From the NCBI GenBank assembly GCA_002687255.1, contig NYZR01000001.1, positions 2,232 to 16,064 on the forward strand: DNA of 13,833 bases, given 5' to 3'. The notes under the pieces are model-generated. The model saw nothing but the letters and a program-made list of their open reading frames with translations. It was not told the DNA's origin and did not search any database. The translations under genes were made by a program, and so were the position numbers. Position 1 is the first letter of the stretch. The number at the start of each line of letters is the position of its first letter. Below are positions 6,654-12,821 of this stretch, one piece after another. The stretch is from Candidatus Pacearchaeota archaeon (lineage in GTDB: Archaea; Nanobdellota; Nanobdellia; Pacearchaeales; GW2011-AR1).

Positions 6654-6677
6654 CCGTTTTAGACATGAGAGGCTGTA

Positions 6678-6772
6678 GCCCCGGTAGTTTAATGGCTAGA
6701 ATATGGCCCTGTCGAATGCCTTTGTTGGTATGCGGATCGGCCAAGACCCGTGTTCGATTCACGGTCGGGGCG
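6678..6772 (+). tRNA. tRNA-Asp (GUC) with a 23-nt intron
   Basis: The mature form is 72 nt. Acceptor stem 6678-6684 pairs with 6765-6771 (one G/U), with discriminator G73 at 6772 as expected for tRNA-Asp. The D-loop has the conserved GG. Anticodon stem UGGCC/GGCCA (6704-6708 with 6739-6743) encloses anticodon GTC at 6711-6713. The T arm is CCGTG-TTCGATT-CACGG. The 3' CCA is not encoded. The intron at 37/38 must be removed before the anticodon loop has its normal 7 nt. It stands alone, with its own TATA-like box upstream. Confidence 0.95.
6715..6737 (+). other. Archaeal tRNA intron with bulge-helix-bulge motif
   Basis: The precursor folds into a full bulge-helix-bulge. The exon helix UGGCC/GGCCA is followed by a 4-bp central helix CUGU/GCGG (C-G, U-G, G-C, U-G). 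The 3-nt bulges are CGA (6713-6715) and AUC (6736-6738), and an intron helix AUGCC/GGUAU closes on the loop UUUGUU. Cutting after the second base of each bulge removes 6715-6737. This is the substrate of the archaeal splicing endonuclease and is strong evidence that the genome is archaeal. Confidence 0.93.
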
Positions 6773-6796
6773 TCACATAGGTATGAGGGTTCTCCA

Positions 6797-6849
6797 CCTG
6801 CGGAGGAGACTTCTTGAACCTGGAGATGTCTCGGTCAGGGCGTTTTTTT
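6797..6849 (+). ncRNA. Structured element with T-tract after tRNA-Asp (small RNA or terminator)
   Basis: Paired segments 6797-6800 (CCTG) with 6836-6839 (CAGG), and 6806-6810 (GAGAC) with 6828-6832 (GTCTC), make a hairpin with an internal loop. A run of seven T follows at 6843-6849, as archaeal transcription ends in T-tracts. Just before the T-run, CGGTCAGGGCG repeats the 3' end of the tRNA (CGGTCGGGGCG, 6762-6772) with one mismatch. It may be the trailer and terminator of the tRNA transcript, a separate small RNA or a degraded tRNA copy. No known RNA family is recognised. Confidence 0.4.
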
Positions 6850-6892
6850 CTTCGATGGAAAACTATTTGAACCCGTATTTCTCTAGGATTTT

Positions 6893-7507
6893 ATGGAGAA
6901 GCTAGAGAAGAAAAACAGAATTAGAAAAAGGGCAGAAGAGATTAAGCCTTATAGATGTAAATATTTGATTGCGGTTATTGAGAATCCAAAGGATATGAAA
7001 AATATTGGCACCATTATAAGAAACGTGAATGCTTTGGGTGTTGAAAAAACATATATCGTGGATCCGAAGCGTGCTCTGCCTGACGGTTGGGAGAAGATGA
7101 GGGAGAAGGGGCCTCTTTTTGGAACGTCTGTTTCGGCGGTGAAATGGAGTTTTGTTAAAAGATTTGATAGCACTGAAGATTGCATTGCCCATCTGGAAAA
7201 GAATAATTTTGTTTCCATTGTGACCTCTCCCCATAAGAAAGGAAATAAGAATGTGATCTTGCATGAGGGAGACTTTACAAAATATACTAAGTTGGCTGTG
7301 TGGTTTGGAAGCGAGTCTCAGGGCATAAGTGACCTTGCTGTAAAACATAGCGACTTGTGTGTGAATCTTCCCATGTTTGGTATGATCGAAAGTTTGAACT
7401 TGGGGACGACTTCGGGAATTGTTTTATATGAAATTACCAAGCAGAGGAGGGCGTATCAGAGGAAGTATGCTTATAGGAATAAACGTGGGAGAAGGTATGT
7501 TGCCTAA
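6893..7507 (+). CDS. SpoU/TrmH-family RNA 2'-O-methyltransferase
   Basis: A 204-residue SPOUT-fold methyltransferase that would use S-adenosylmethionine to methylate a ribose 2'-OH in tRNA or rRNA. All three family motifs are visible: motif 1 N37-I-G-T-I-I-R43; motif 2 WFGSESQG (137-144), with E141 in the place of the conserved Glu; and motif 3 LPMFGMIESLNLGTTSGI, with S167-L-N169, which forms the AdoMet-binding knot. There is no N-terminal L30e-like RNA-binding domain, so it resembles the compact TrmH class. The C-terminal RRAYQRKYAYRNKRGRR is a basic tail that may contact RNA. It lies directly after tRNA-Asp, though its target cannot be read from this. No clear promoter or ribosome site is seen in front of the ATG. 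Confidence 0.9.
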   Translation: MEKLEKKNRIRKRAEEIKPYRCKYLIAVIENPKDMKNIGTIIRNVNALGVEKTYIVDPKRALPDGWEKMREKGPLFGTSVSAVKWSFVKRFDSTEDCIAHLEKNNFVSIVTSPHKKGNKNVILHEGDFTKYTKLAVWFGSESQGISDLAVKHSDLCVNLPMFGMIESLNLGTTSGIVLYEITKQRRAYQRKYAYRNKRGRRYVA

Positions 7508-7617
7508 GGTTTTCAGTTGACTACCTATATCTCCCTCATAACTTAGTCACATGCAAAAGAAAAGATGTCCGTGGCAGTTGGGGGATGAAATGTCTCTCGC
7601 ATTAATTCTTCAAAAGG

Positions 7618-7884
7618 CTAGTCGCTGTTCAGTTCGGAGTCTGGCCGTCCGTCATAGCCAAGCATGTCATTTGGCGAAACGTCATACAGACGACAAATCC
7701 CGTACAACGTCGGCAGACTGGGTAAGCTCCTAGCCGTTTCGAAATTTGAGATCTGTTTATCAGTCACCCCAATAAGGTCGGCGAGCTTTTGTTGCGAATG
7801 CCCTTGCTTCATTCTGCACTTGTAAAGGTTCCCACTGAATTTTTCAGTCAATTCTTTCCGTATCCTCGCCAAATCCATCGCCAT
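7618..7884 (-). CDS. XRE-family helix-turn-helix protein
   Basis: An 88-residue DNA-binding protein with one Cro/C1-type domain. The helix-turn-helix spans about residues 31-52 (QQKLADLIGVTDKQISNFET), followed by SLPTLYGICRLYDVSPNDML, which is typical of the last two helices and the closing L of this family. It is probably a transcription regulator or an antitoxin-like autoregulator. The ATG at 7884 is preferred because an A/T-rich stretch lies about 30 bp upstream. An in-frame GTG at 7947 would add 21 residues of low-quality sequence, and another ATG lies at 7878. No toxin gene is obvious next to it, although a possible decayed ORF lies divergently upstream. The preceding 110 bp (7508-7617) show nothing recognisable. 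Confidence 0.8.
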   Translation of the reverse strand: MAMDLARIRKELTEKFSGNLYKCRMKQGHSQQKLADLIGVTDKQISNFETARSLPSLPTLYGICRLYDVSPNDMLGYDGRPDSELNSD

Positions 7885-7995
7885 CCGTGGATTTTTATCT
7901 TTATCAATGCATCGATATGTATGGCCTCCCCTTCCACGCACCCCCACATATGGAGCTACAGACGCTTAGCGTACGCAGACTATCACTGTCGCACG

Positions 7996-8151
7996 ATGCT
8001 GCACGTAGGCAGGAAAGGTTTTCTCTGTCGGAGATGGAATGGTTTTTGGTTGGTTTCTGCGAGCGAGGGCGAGGCTTATCGGAATGTTTCTTATGAGAAA
8101 GAAGCTTATGCTAAAGAGAAAACTCTCAAGCTTCCAAAAAAGTTAACGTGA
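7996..8151 (+). pseudogene. Possible gene remnant upstream of the XRE gene
   Basis: A 51-codon open stretch whose second half reads as a plausible charged helix (GEAYRNVSYEKEAYAKEKTLKLPKKLT), while the first half does not resemble a protein. It has no ribosome site or TATA-like box. The 7885-8157 gap may therefore hold the tail of a decayed gene, or it may be the intergenic region controlling the XRE gene. Weak evidence; recorded because the gap holds nothing else. Confidence 0.2.
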
Positions 8152-8157
8152 TCTTAC

Positions 8158-8373
8158 TTACAGTCCTAGAAACTTAAGCAGACCGTAGATGACATAGGCA
8201 GGCCAGACCAGGGCTTTCAGGACTCCGAGGACGCCCATCCAGAAGCCTGTTGAGGTTTGGATGAAGTAGATTGCTGAGCCGATGAATCCGAGGCCGTAAT
8301 AGCAGCCGCCTTTGCCGCAGCTCCTTGTTGAGCATTTTACTTTTTCTGATGAGGGTTTTGTTTTCTTTGGCAT
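8158..8373 (-). CDS. Small Cys-containing membrane protein
   Basis: This 71-residue protein has a Lys/Ser-rich N-terminus, then KCSTRSCGKGGCYYG with three cysteines (about residues 13-27), and two hydrophobic segments: GLGFIGSAIYFIQ (28-40) and MGVLGVLKALVWPAYVIYGLLKFL (46-69). The CG-GG-YGLGFIGA and GFLKALVWPA pattern is one I associate with small uncharacterised proteins of DPANN archaea and CPR bacteria. That recall was not checked by a search. A minus-strand TATTTAAA at 8395-8402 lies about 26 bp before the ATG, which fits a leaderless transcript. Function unknown. Confidence 0.75.
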   Translation of the reverse strand: MPKKTKPSSEKVKCSTRSCGKGGCYYGLGFIGSAIYFIQTSTGFWMGVLGVLKALVWPAYVIYGLLKFLGL

Positions 8374-8394
8374 GGAGTGTTGAGGAGTTTGGAG

Positions 8395-8402
8395 TTTAAA
8401 TA
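8395..8402 (-). promoter_or_regulatory. TATA-like box of the small membrane protein gene
   Basis: Reads TATTTAAA on the minus strand, centred about 26 bases before the ATG at 8373. Confidence 0.5.
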
Positions 8403-8423
8403 TGGTTCGGTATTACAATAATC

Positions 8424-8431
8424 CTTAAAAA
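8424..8431 (+). promoter_or_regulatory. TATA-like box for the 8453 gene
   Basis: CTTAAAAA is centred about 25 bases before the ATG at 8453, again predicting a leaderless transcript. It is divergent from the membrane protein promoter. Confidence 0.45.
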
Positions 8432-8452
8432 GTATGGGGAGTCTCCAGGTGT

Positions 8453-8812
8453 ATGTCTTTCGCTGAGAGGATAGAGAGTATGGGTATTGAGGAAGTTCCT
8501 GCACTAAAGGCTGCTGCGGTGATGGAGTATTTTGGAAGACGTCAAGAAGAGGAGGACTTTCCTGCGACTCAAAGGATTGCTATGATTTGGGCGGGTATGA
8601 GGGTCTCTGGGGTTGATCCCCATGTTCAACGTGGGGCTGTTCATCACACCAATCCTGCGAGTTTGTTAGATGGTGAAGATCTGCAGAATTACCATGAGCT
8701 GGATAGTGTTGGTGTTGCAGTCTGTGTTCAAAGAGGCTTACTGAATACGTGTGAAGAGACAAAGTATGCTCTTTCTGCTACTGGTTTAGAATTTATTCAA
8801 GGAGATGTTTGA
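8453..8812 (+). CDS. Unknown protein with a possible winged-helix C-terminus
   Basis: A 119-residue acidic soluble protein. The C-terminal part (about residues 81-116) reads like the last helix and wing of a winged-helix domain: ELDSVGVAVCVQRGLLNTCEETKYALSATGLEFI, with the common RGLL...YALSATGLEF pattern. The N-terminal half (MSFAERIESMGIEEVPALKAAAVMEYF) looks helical but matches no family I know. A DNA-binding or regulatory role is possible. The 3' end overlaps the convergent membrane protein gene by 16 bp. Confidence 0.6.
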   Translation: MSFAERIESMGIEEVPALKAAAVMEYFGRRQEEEDFPATQRIAMIWAGMRVSGVDPHVQRGAVHHTNPASLLDGEDLQNYHELDSVGVAVCVQRGLLNTCEETKYALSATGLEFIQGDV

Positions 8813-9096
8813 TTTTCTGATCGTCCCCAAGTCCACTTTGGAGGTTCGCCGGTTTTGTAACCAATGGCGATGAGAGCTGCGATGGAAAGAATGAGGATCC
8901 AGATGAATGTGGTGGGGTTTCCGTTGTTTTCTAGGGAGAATCCGGCTTTGATGAGGATGAGGATGAAGGCTGTGAGGACAAAGAAGCCTTCTTTGGTTGC
9001 TGGGGCCCAGCCCCAACCGTAGAGCTTGCGTTTGAACCAGTAACCTTTTGGGTTGTCTTTCAAGTATGCTATGTAGTTTCTGAAGGTGTATTTCAT
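8797..9096 (-). CDS. Small two-span membrane protein
   Basis: A 99-residue protein. The soluble, aromatic and basic N-terminus contains YLKDNPKGYWFKRKLYGWGW (residues 10-29), followed by PATKEG and two membrane segments at about 38-56 (FFVLTAFILILIKAGF) and 63-80 (TFIWILILSIAALIAIGY). The tail GEPPKWTWGRSE is polar. I recall the NPKGYWFKRKLYGWGW signature from small proteins of DPANN archaea and CPR bacteria; a homology search would settle this. Function unknown. Its 3' end overlaps that of the convergent 8453 gene. Confidence 0.75.
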   Translation of the reverse strand: MKYTFRNYIAYLKDNPKGYWFKRKLYGWGWAPATKEGFFVLTAFILILIKAGFSLENNGNPTTFIWILILSIAALIAIGYKTGEPPKWTWGRSENQTSP

Positions 9097-9168
9097 TTCC
9101 TGATGAGGGATTTTGAGTTGATAAGTGTTTGTTTGGTCGTTGGTTCGGGAAGAAGAGATGAGAACAAA

Positions 9169-9176
9169 GTATATAA
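9169..9176 (+). promoter_or_regulatory. TATA-like box of the nuclease gene
   Basis: GTATATAA is centred about 26 bases before the ATG at 9199. This decides the start at 9199 rather than at an upstream in-frame ATG at 9103, which would place the TATA-like box inside the gene. Confidence 0.6.
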
Positions 9177-9198
9177 GCTCGGACTTTCATTGCCCCTC

Positions 9199-9408
9199 AT
9201 GGGGGTGAACAAGAAGATTTCTTTTAATTTGTCCCCGAGTAGTCTGAATATTTTCTTCAAGAGTCCACTGTTGTTTTATTTGCAGCATGTTGCGAAGGTG
9301 CCTGAAGATACGAAAGTTCCGGTGTGTTATGGTTTGTCGGGAAATATTGTGCATACTTGTTTAGAAAAATATGCTAAGGGGGATCTGAGTAGGGATGGGT
9401 GTATATGA
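9199..9408 (+). pseudogene. PD-(D/E)XK nuclease, N-terminal fragment (split gene)
   Basis: 69 residues giving the N-terminal part of a RecB/Cas4-like nuclease: KISFNLSPSSLNIFFKSPLLFYL is the usual first strand-helix, and GLSGNIVHTCLEKYAKG (residues 45-61) supplies the motif-I helix with H52 and E56. It ends at TGA 9406-9408 just where the helix linking to the catalytic core should continue. The rest lies in the -1 frame immediately downstream. Adding one base near 9398-9404 would rejoin the halves as ...SRDGC-YMRFAEKW.... Either the gene is broken by a one-base loss (real or a sequencing error), or it is translated as two coupled pieces or by frameshifting. It is unlikely to be a nuclease alone. 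Confidence 0.7.
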
Positions 9409-10010
9409 GGTTTGCTGAGAAGTGGGATCGTTGTAATTTGGGATCTCATCGGGATGTGAAAGGGAATGTTCTGGACAAGCAGGAATATCTTAAGGCGTTG
9501 TTGGAAGGGCTAAGAATTGTTGAGGAGCACGAGGAGCACTTGTGTGAGGAGATGATTTCTTTTCCGTTTGCTGAGAATCCTGAGATGAAGATTGGGATCA
9601 AGGGGATTATAGATTTACAGGCGAAGAGAAAGGGTTCTGCTGGGCCGAGAGTGGTGGATTATAAGACGAGCAACAGCGTGAATACGGGGAAGGACTTTAA
9701 GCGGCAGGCGTTGTTTTATAATTATCTTATTCATAAGAAGAAAGATATTCTTCCAGAGAAGACGTCGTTTTATTATCTTAAGTTGGGGGTTGAGAAGGTG
9801 TATGAATTTTCTCATGAGGATTTGCAGAGATTTGAAGCTGAGCTCGGAGAAGTTGCTGATAGGGTGTTGTCTTACGGGAAATCGATTGGAAAGTATCCTG
9901 CAGGGGATGTGCATGATTTGTTTAATAGTAGGAAGCTGGCTTGTTTGAGGGAGTTGCATAGAAGGAACTTTTTGGTTAATCCTGGAGAGTTTGTTCAGGC
10001 GACTCTCTAG
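9405..10010 (+). CDS. PD-(D/E)XK nuclease, catalytic C-terminal part
   Basis: A 201-residue ORF holding the catalytic core of the split RecB/Cas4-like nuclease: G66-I-K-G-I-I-D70 (metal-binding Asp), VVDYKTS with D85 and K87 (the D/E-x-K motif), and KRQALFYNYLI with Q101 (the following QxxxY helix). Such proteins are metal-dependent DNA nucleases in repair or in CRISPR adaptation. The three C-terminal cysteines of Cas4 are not evident and no cas genes are nearby, so Cas4 is not claimed. ATG 9405 shares the sequence ATGA with the upstream stop, which would allow coupled reinitiation. A GTG at 9399 in the same frame is an alternative. Its stop TAG and the convergent gene's stop share one CTAG at 10007-10010. 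Confidence 0.75.
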   Translation: MRFAEKWDRCNLGSHRDVKGNVLDKQEYLKALLEGLRIVEEHEEHLCEEMISFPFAENPEMKIGIKGIIDLQAKRKGSAGPRVVDYKTSNSVNTGKDFKRQALFYNYLIHKKKDILPEKTSFYYLKLGVEKVYEFSHEDLQRFEAELGEVADRVLSYGKSIGKYPAGDVHDLFNSRKLACLRELHRRNFLVNPGEFVQATL

Positions 10011-10330
10011 CCGTAGAGAACAGCTCCGACAACCACAGAAATATGCATGACGATCCACGTTGCATAGCTGATGATGAGAGGCTTCTCACGGTGGACGATG
10101 CCGTAGCTGAGCCAGATGAGGGCGAAGAACAAGAACGAGGCCCAGGTTACTACGGAGACGCCGGAGGCGTCTTTGAGGATCCAGATGTTGTAAATTTGAG
10201 GGAGGGTCATCAAGGGCATGATGAATGCTACTGCGAAGATGATCTTGTCGAGGAATTTCTTGATGCCTTTTTGGGAGGGGAACTCTTCTCCTTTTCTTTT
10301 TCGGATGTGTTGGTGGGGGTGGTGGTGCAT
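10007..10330 (-). CDS. SemiSWEET/PQ-loop-like membrane protein
   Basis: A 107-residue three-helix membrane protein. The His-rich, basic N-terminus (MHHHPHQHIRKRK) is followed by helices at about 30-50, 60-77 and 84-105. The first helix contains IMPLMTLPQIYNIW with the PQ pair at residues 44-45, followed by KDASGVSVVTW, the common pattern of SemiSWEET and PQ-loop (MtN3-like) transporters, where a half-transporter dimerises to move small sugars. Length and order match the half-size family. The substrate is not known. It follows the 10334-10747 gene by 3 bp, so the two form one transcription unit. No ribosome site is evident. Confidence 0.8.
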   Translation of the reverse strand: MHHHPHQHIRKRKGEEFPSQKGIKKFLDKIIFAVAFIMPLMTLPQIYNIWILKDASGVSVVTWASFLFFALIWLSYGIVHREKPLIISYATWIVMHISVVVGAVLYG

Positions 10331-10333
10331 GGT

Positions 10334-10747
10334 TTAAGCTGTTAAAGCAAAATTTAATATTCTTTCTGTTGTTGAGGGTGTCTCTATCAATTGGTCTCCC
10401 CTGTTTTCTTTTATCATCTTTTCTGCTATCTTTAATTTTCTCTCTAGCTCTGCTCTTTTTTCTTGCGTTCCCTTGCTTCTTTCTATTTCCTGAGGTAAAA
10501 GAACAAGGGGCACTTGTGGTGCGTTCGTGTCTCTTCTTAATGAGTGATAGGTTCTGCTCACTTCAAAGTATGTTTTCAGCCAGCCTCTTTCGTAACTGGC
10601 GTCTGCGTGTGCTTGAAAAGTCTCATGGTGTTCTGCTATCTTTTCGGGAGTGCTTGTGTCTAGCTTGCCTCTTCTTCTTTTAACCATTATTTCTCGTTCG
10701 AAAAGATTTTTGAATACTGTTAGTTGGTATTGTTGGGGGTTATTCAT
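10334..10747 (-). CDS. Unknown coiled-coil protein
   Basis: A 137-residue soluble protein, not recognised. Residues 1-20 are Asn/Gln-rich, followed by a basic patch VKRRRGK. The middle (HHETFQAHADASYERGWLKTYFEVSRTYHSL) looks helical, and a charged stretch at about 85-116 (QEIERSKGTQEKRAELERKLKIAEKMIKE) is a probable coiled coil. The ATG at 10747 is supported by a TATA-like box 26 bp upstream on the minus strand. It is the first gene of a two-gene unit with the SemiSWEET-like protein and diverges from the RNA helicase gene with a 122-bp gap. Confidence 0.6.
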   Translation of the reverse strand: MNNPQQYQLTVFKNLFEREIMVKRRRGKLDTSTPEKIAEHHETFQAHADASYERGWLKTYFEVSRTYHSLRRDTNAPQVPLVLLPQEIERSKGTQEKRAELERKLKIAEKMIKENRGDQLIETPSTTERILNFALTA

Positions 10748-10768
10748 ATTTCTTTTTAGAAAGATAGG

Positions 10769-10776
10769 TTTAAATA
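10769..10776. promoter_or_regulatory. Shared bidirectional TATA-like box
   Basis: TTTAAATA on the plus strand reads TATTTAAA on the minus strand. On the minus strand it lies 26 bp before the ATG at 10747. On the plus strand it would start the helicase transcript near 10798, giving a leader of about 70 nt. No other TATA-like sequence occurs in the gap, so one near-palindromic box may serve both genes. Confidence 0.5.
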
Positions 10777-10804
10777 GCTACCTCTGTCGGGATTAGTGTT
10801 AGCG

Positions 10805-10842
10805 TCCTAGAGCATAACAACTCACAGGGATGCGCTCTAGGA
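10805..10842 (+). promoter_or_regulatory. Leader hairpin of the RNA helicase gene
   Basis: TCCTAGAGC (10805-10813) is the exact reverse complement of GCTCTAGGA (10834-10842), a 9-bp stem with a 20-nt loop. It lies in the predicted 5' leader, upstream of the AGGA ribosome site. It could be a cold-responsive or self-regulating RNA structure, or an operator. Confidence 0.55.
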
Positions 10843-10869
10843 GAACTTGATTCTTCTTTAGGAAATACG

Positions 10870-12819
10870 ATGGAAACATTTACGAAGTTAGGACTGAGCA
10901 AGGAAGTTACGTCTGTTCTAGCCAGGCTTGGTTTTTCTGAGCCGACAGAGATTCAGGAGAAAGCGATTCCTCTTGCTTTGGAAGGGAAGGATATTATTGG
11001 GGGTTCTGCGACGGGGAGTGGGAAGACGCTTGCTTTTGCTTCGCCTATTTTGGAGAAGTTGGCTCCGAGTGGGAAGGTTGGGGCGTTGATCTTGACGCCG
11101 ACTCGGGAGTTGGCCGAGCAAGTTGCTGGTTCGATTCGTGAGTTTGGGGAAGAGAAAGGTCTTGTGGTGAGCACCGTGTATGGTGGTGTGGATATGGAGA
11201 AGCAGATTCGTGCTCTGAAGAGGACTGATGTGGTTGTTGCTACGCCGGGGCGATTGCTGGATCACATGGAACGGGGGACTGTTGATTTGTCTGGCGTTCG
11301 GTTTCTTGTGTTGGATGAAGTGGATAGGATGTTTGATATGGGCTTTTATGAGGATGTTGAAAAGATTTTGCAGGTCTGCCCTCGGGAACGGCAGACAATG
11401 TTGTTTTCTGCTACGGTTTCTTGGGAAGTGAAGAATTTGGCGAAGGAACATAGCAAGGATGCGGTTGAAGTTTCTGTTGAGAATACTGTTGATCCTTCGT
11501 TGTTGAAGCAGGAGTATTATGATGTGCCTCAGAATGTGAAGTTTTCTTTGTTGGTTCATTTGTTGAAGAAGGAGGATGCGGGGTTGGTGATGGTGTTTTG
11601 TGATTCTCGAAGGAATGTTGATTTTGTTGCAGGGAATTTGAATAAGCAAGGAATTGAGGCGCATACGATTCATGGGGGAATGTCGCAGGATAAGCGGTTG
11701 AAGGTTTTGAAAGGCTTTCATTCAGGGGGTGTCAATGTGTTGGTTTGCACGGATGTGGCTGCTCGAGGATTGGACATCAGTGGGGTGAGTCACGTTTATA
11801 ATTATGATCTGCCGAATGCGAAGGATGATTATGTGCATCGGATTGGAAGAACAGCGAGGGCGGGCGCTGAGGGGAAGGCGATTGCGATTTTGTCGGCGAG
11901 GGATTATAAGAAGTTTCAGTCTATATCGGATGGAGAAGGGTTTGTTGTGGAGAGGAAGAAGTTGCCTAAGTTGCAGAGGGTTCATATTGATACGAGTTTT
12001 GGTTCGAGGGAGCGAGGGAGTTCTCAGGGGAGGTTTACTGGTGGGCGTGGTCGTGAGGGCGGGGTTTCTAGGGGTGGTGGGTTTGGCGGTGCTAGTCGTG
12101 GTTCTTCTTCTGGTGGATTTTCTGGAGGTTCTCGGGGGAGTTCTGGAGGTTCAGGTTTTGGGCGGGGCGCTTCACGTAGTGGGGGTTCTCCACGTAGTGG
12201 TTCTGGTTTTTCTAGGGGTGGTTCTGGAGGGAGGCCTGGTGGTTTTGGTAGAGGTGGTCGTGATCGGCCGCAGGCAGATAGGGGAAGAGATAATGTAAGA
12301 AGGGGCAGCAGTGGGGATCGTCGTGGAGGTGGTTCAAGGTATTCTGGTCATGAGCGTGGTGGTGGGGCTCAAAGGAGTTCTTTTGGTGGCGGACGTCGTG
12401 AGAGCGGTGGTCGTGGGTTTGGGGGTTCGGGAGGTTCTCTTGATCGGGGGAGAGGTTTTGGTTCTCGAAGTGGAGGCTCGGGAGAGCCTCGGAGATTTAG
12501 CGATGGAGGAGGTTCAAGAGGGGGCGATTTTAGAAGGCCTAGAAGTGGAAGTTTCCAGAAGAGAGGGAGTGATGAGTCTGAGGGACGTGGTTCTCGTGGA
12601 GGGGGAAGATTTGGCGGCGGTTCTGAAAGGAGTTCTGGAGGGCGTAGAGGATTTTCTGGTAATCGTGGTTCGGGTTCTGGGGGTTCTAGTTCTGGAGGAA
12701 GTCGTGGCGGTTCGGGGCAGCGTGGTGGGTTTTCTGGTAATCGGGGGCAAAGAGGGCCAAGAGGGGAGAGGAAAGTTTTTGGAAGAGGTGGGTTTAGTCG
12801 GGGAAGGAATAAGCGGTAA
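10870..12819 (+). CDS. DEAD-box RNA helicase with long RGG-rich tail
   Basis: An ATP-dependent RNA helicase or unwindase, 649 residues. The N-terminal 345 or so residues form a complete two-domain core: Q-motif region FSEPTEIQEKAIP; motif I ATGSGKT (47-53); PTRELAEQ; TPGR; motif II D149-E-V-D152 (DEVD rather than DEAD); S180-A-T182; the CTDVAARGLD block; and HRIGRTAR (323-330). From about residue 375 to the end the protein is almost wholly Gly, Arg and Ser, in RGG, GGS and FGGG patterns, an intrinsically disordered RNA-binding tail. Such tails bind RNA and can drive condensates in other organisms; here that is inference. ATG 10870 has AGGA upstream. The leader is long for this genome and carries a hairpin. 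Its stop is 2 bp from that of the convergent nucleotidyltransferase gene. The tail's repetitive G-rich codons create spurious ORFs in other frames. Confidence 0.95.
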   Translation: METFTKLGLSKEVTSVLARLGFSEPTEIQEKAIPLALEGKDIIGGSATGSGKTLAFASPILEKLAPSGKVGALILTPTRELAEQVAGSIREFGEEKGLVVSTVYGGVDMEKQIRALKRTDVVVATPGRLLDHMERGTVDLSGVRFLVLDEVDRMFDMGFYEDVEKILQVCPRERQTMLFSATVSWEVKNLAKEHSKDAVEVSVENTVDPSLLKQEYYDVPQNVKFSLLVHLLKKEDAGLVMVFCDSRRNVDFVAGNLNKQGIEAHTIHGGMSQDKRLKVLKGFHSGGVNVLVCTDVAARGLDISGVSHVYNYDLPNAKDDYVHRIGRTARAGAEGKAIAILSARDYKKFQSISDGEGFVVERKKLPKLQRVHIDTSFGSRERGSSQGRFTGGRGREGGVSRGGGFGGASRGSSSGGFSGGSRGSSGGSGFGRGASRSGGSPRSGSGFSRGGSGGRPGGFGRGGRDRPQADRGRDNVRRGSSGDRRGGGSRYSGHERGGGAQRSSFGGGRRESGGRGFGGSGGSLDRGRGFGSRSGGSGEPRRFSDGGGSRGGDFRRPRSGSFQKRGSDESEGRGSRGGGRFGGGSERSSGGRRGFSGNRGSGSGGSSSGGSRGGSGQRGGFSGNRGQRGPRGERKVFGRGGFSRGRNKR

Positions 12820-12821
12820 GA

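Noticed and set aside
7551..7733. 60-codon plus-strand ORF after the methyltransferase gene
   Set aside because: It is mostly antisense to the XRE gene and has no start signals or recognisable features.
9199..10010. Calling the nuclease Cas4
   Set aside because: No C-terminal cysteine cluster is evident and there are no cas genes or CRISPR repeats in the window.
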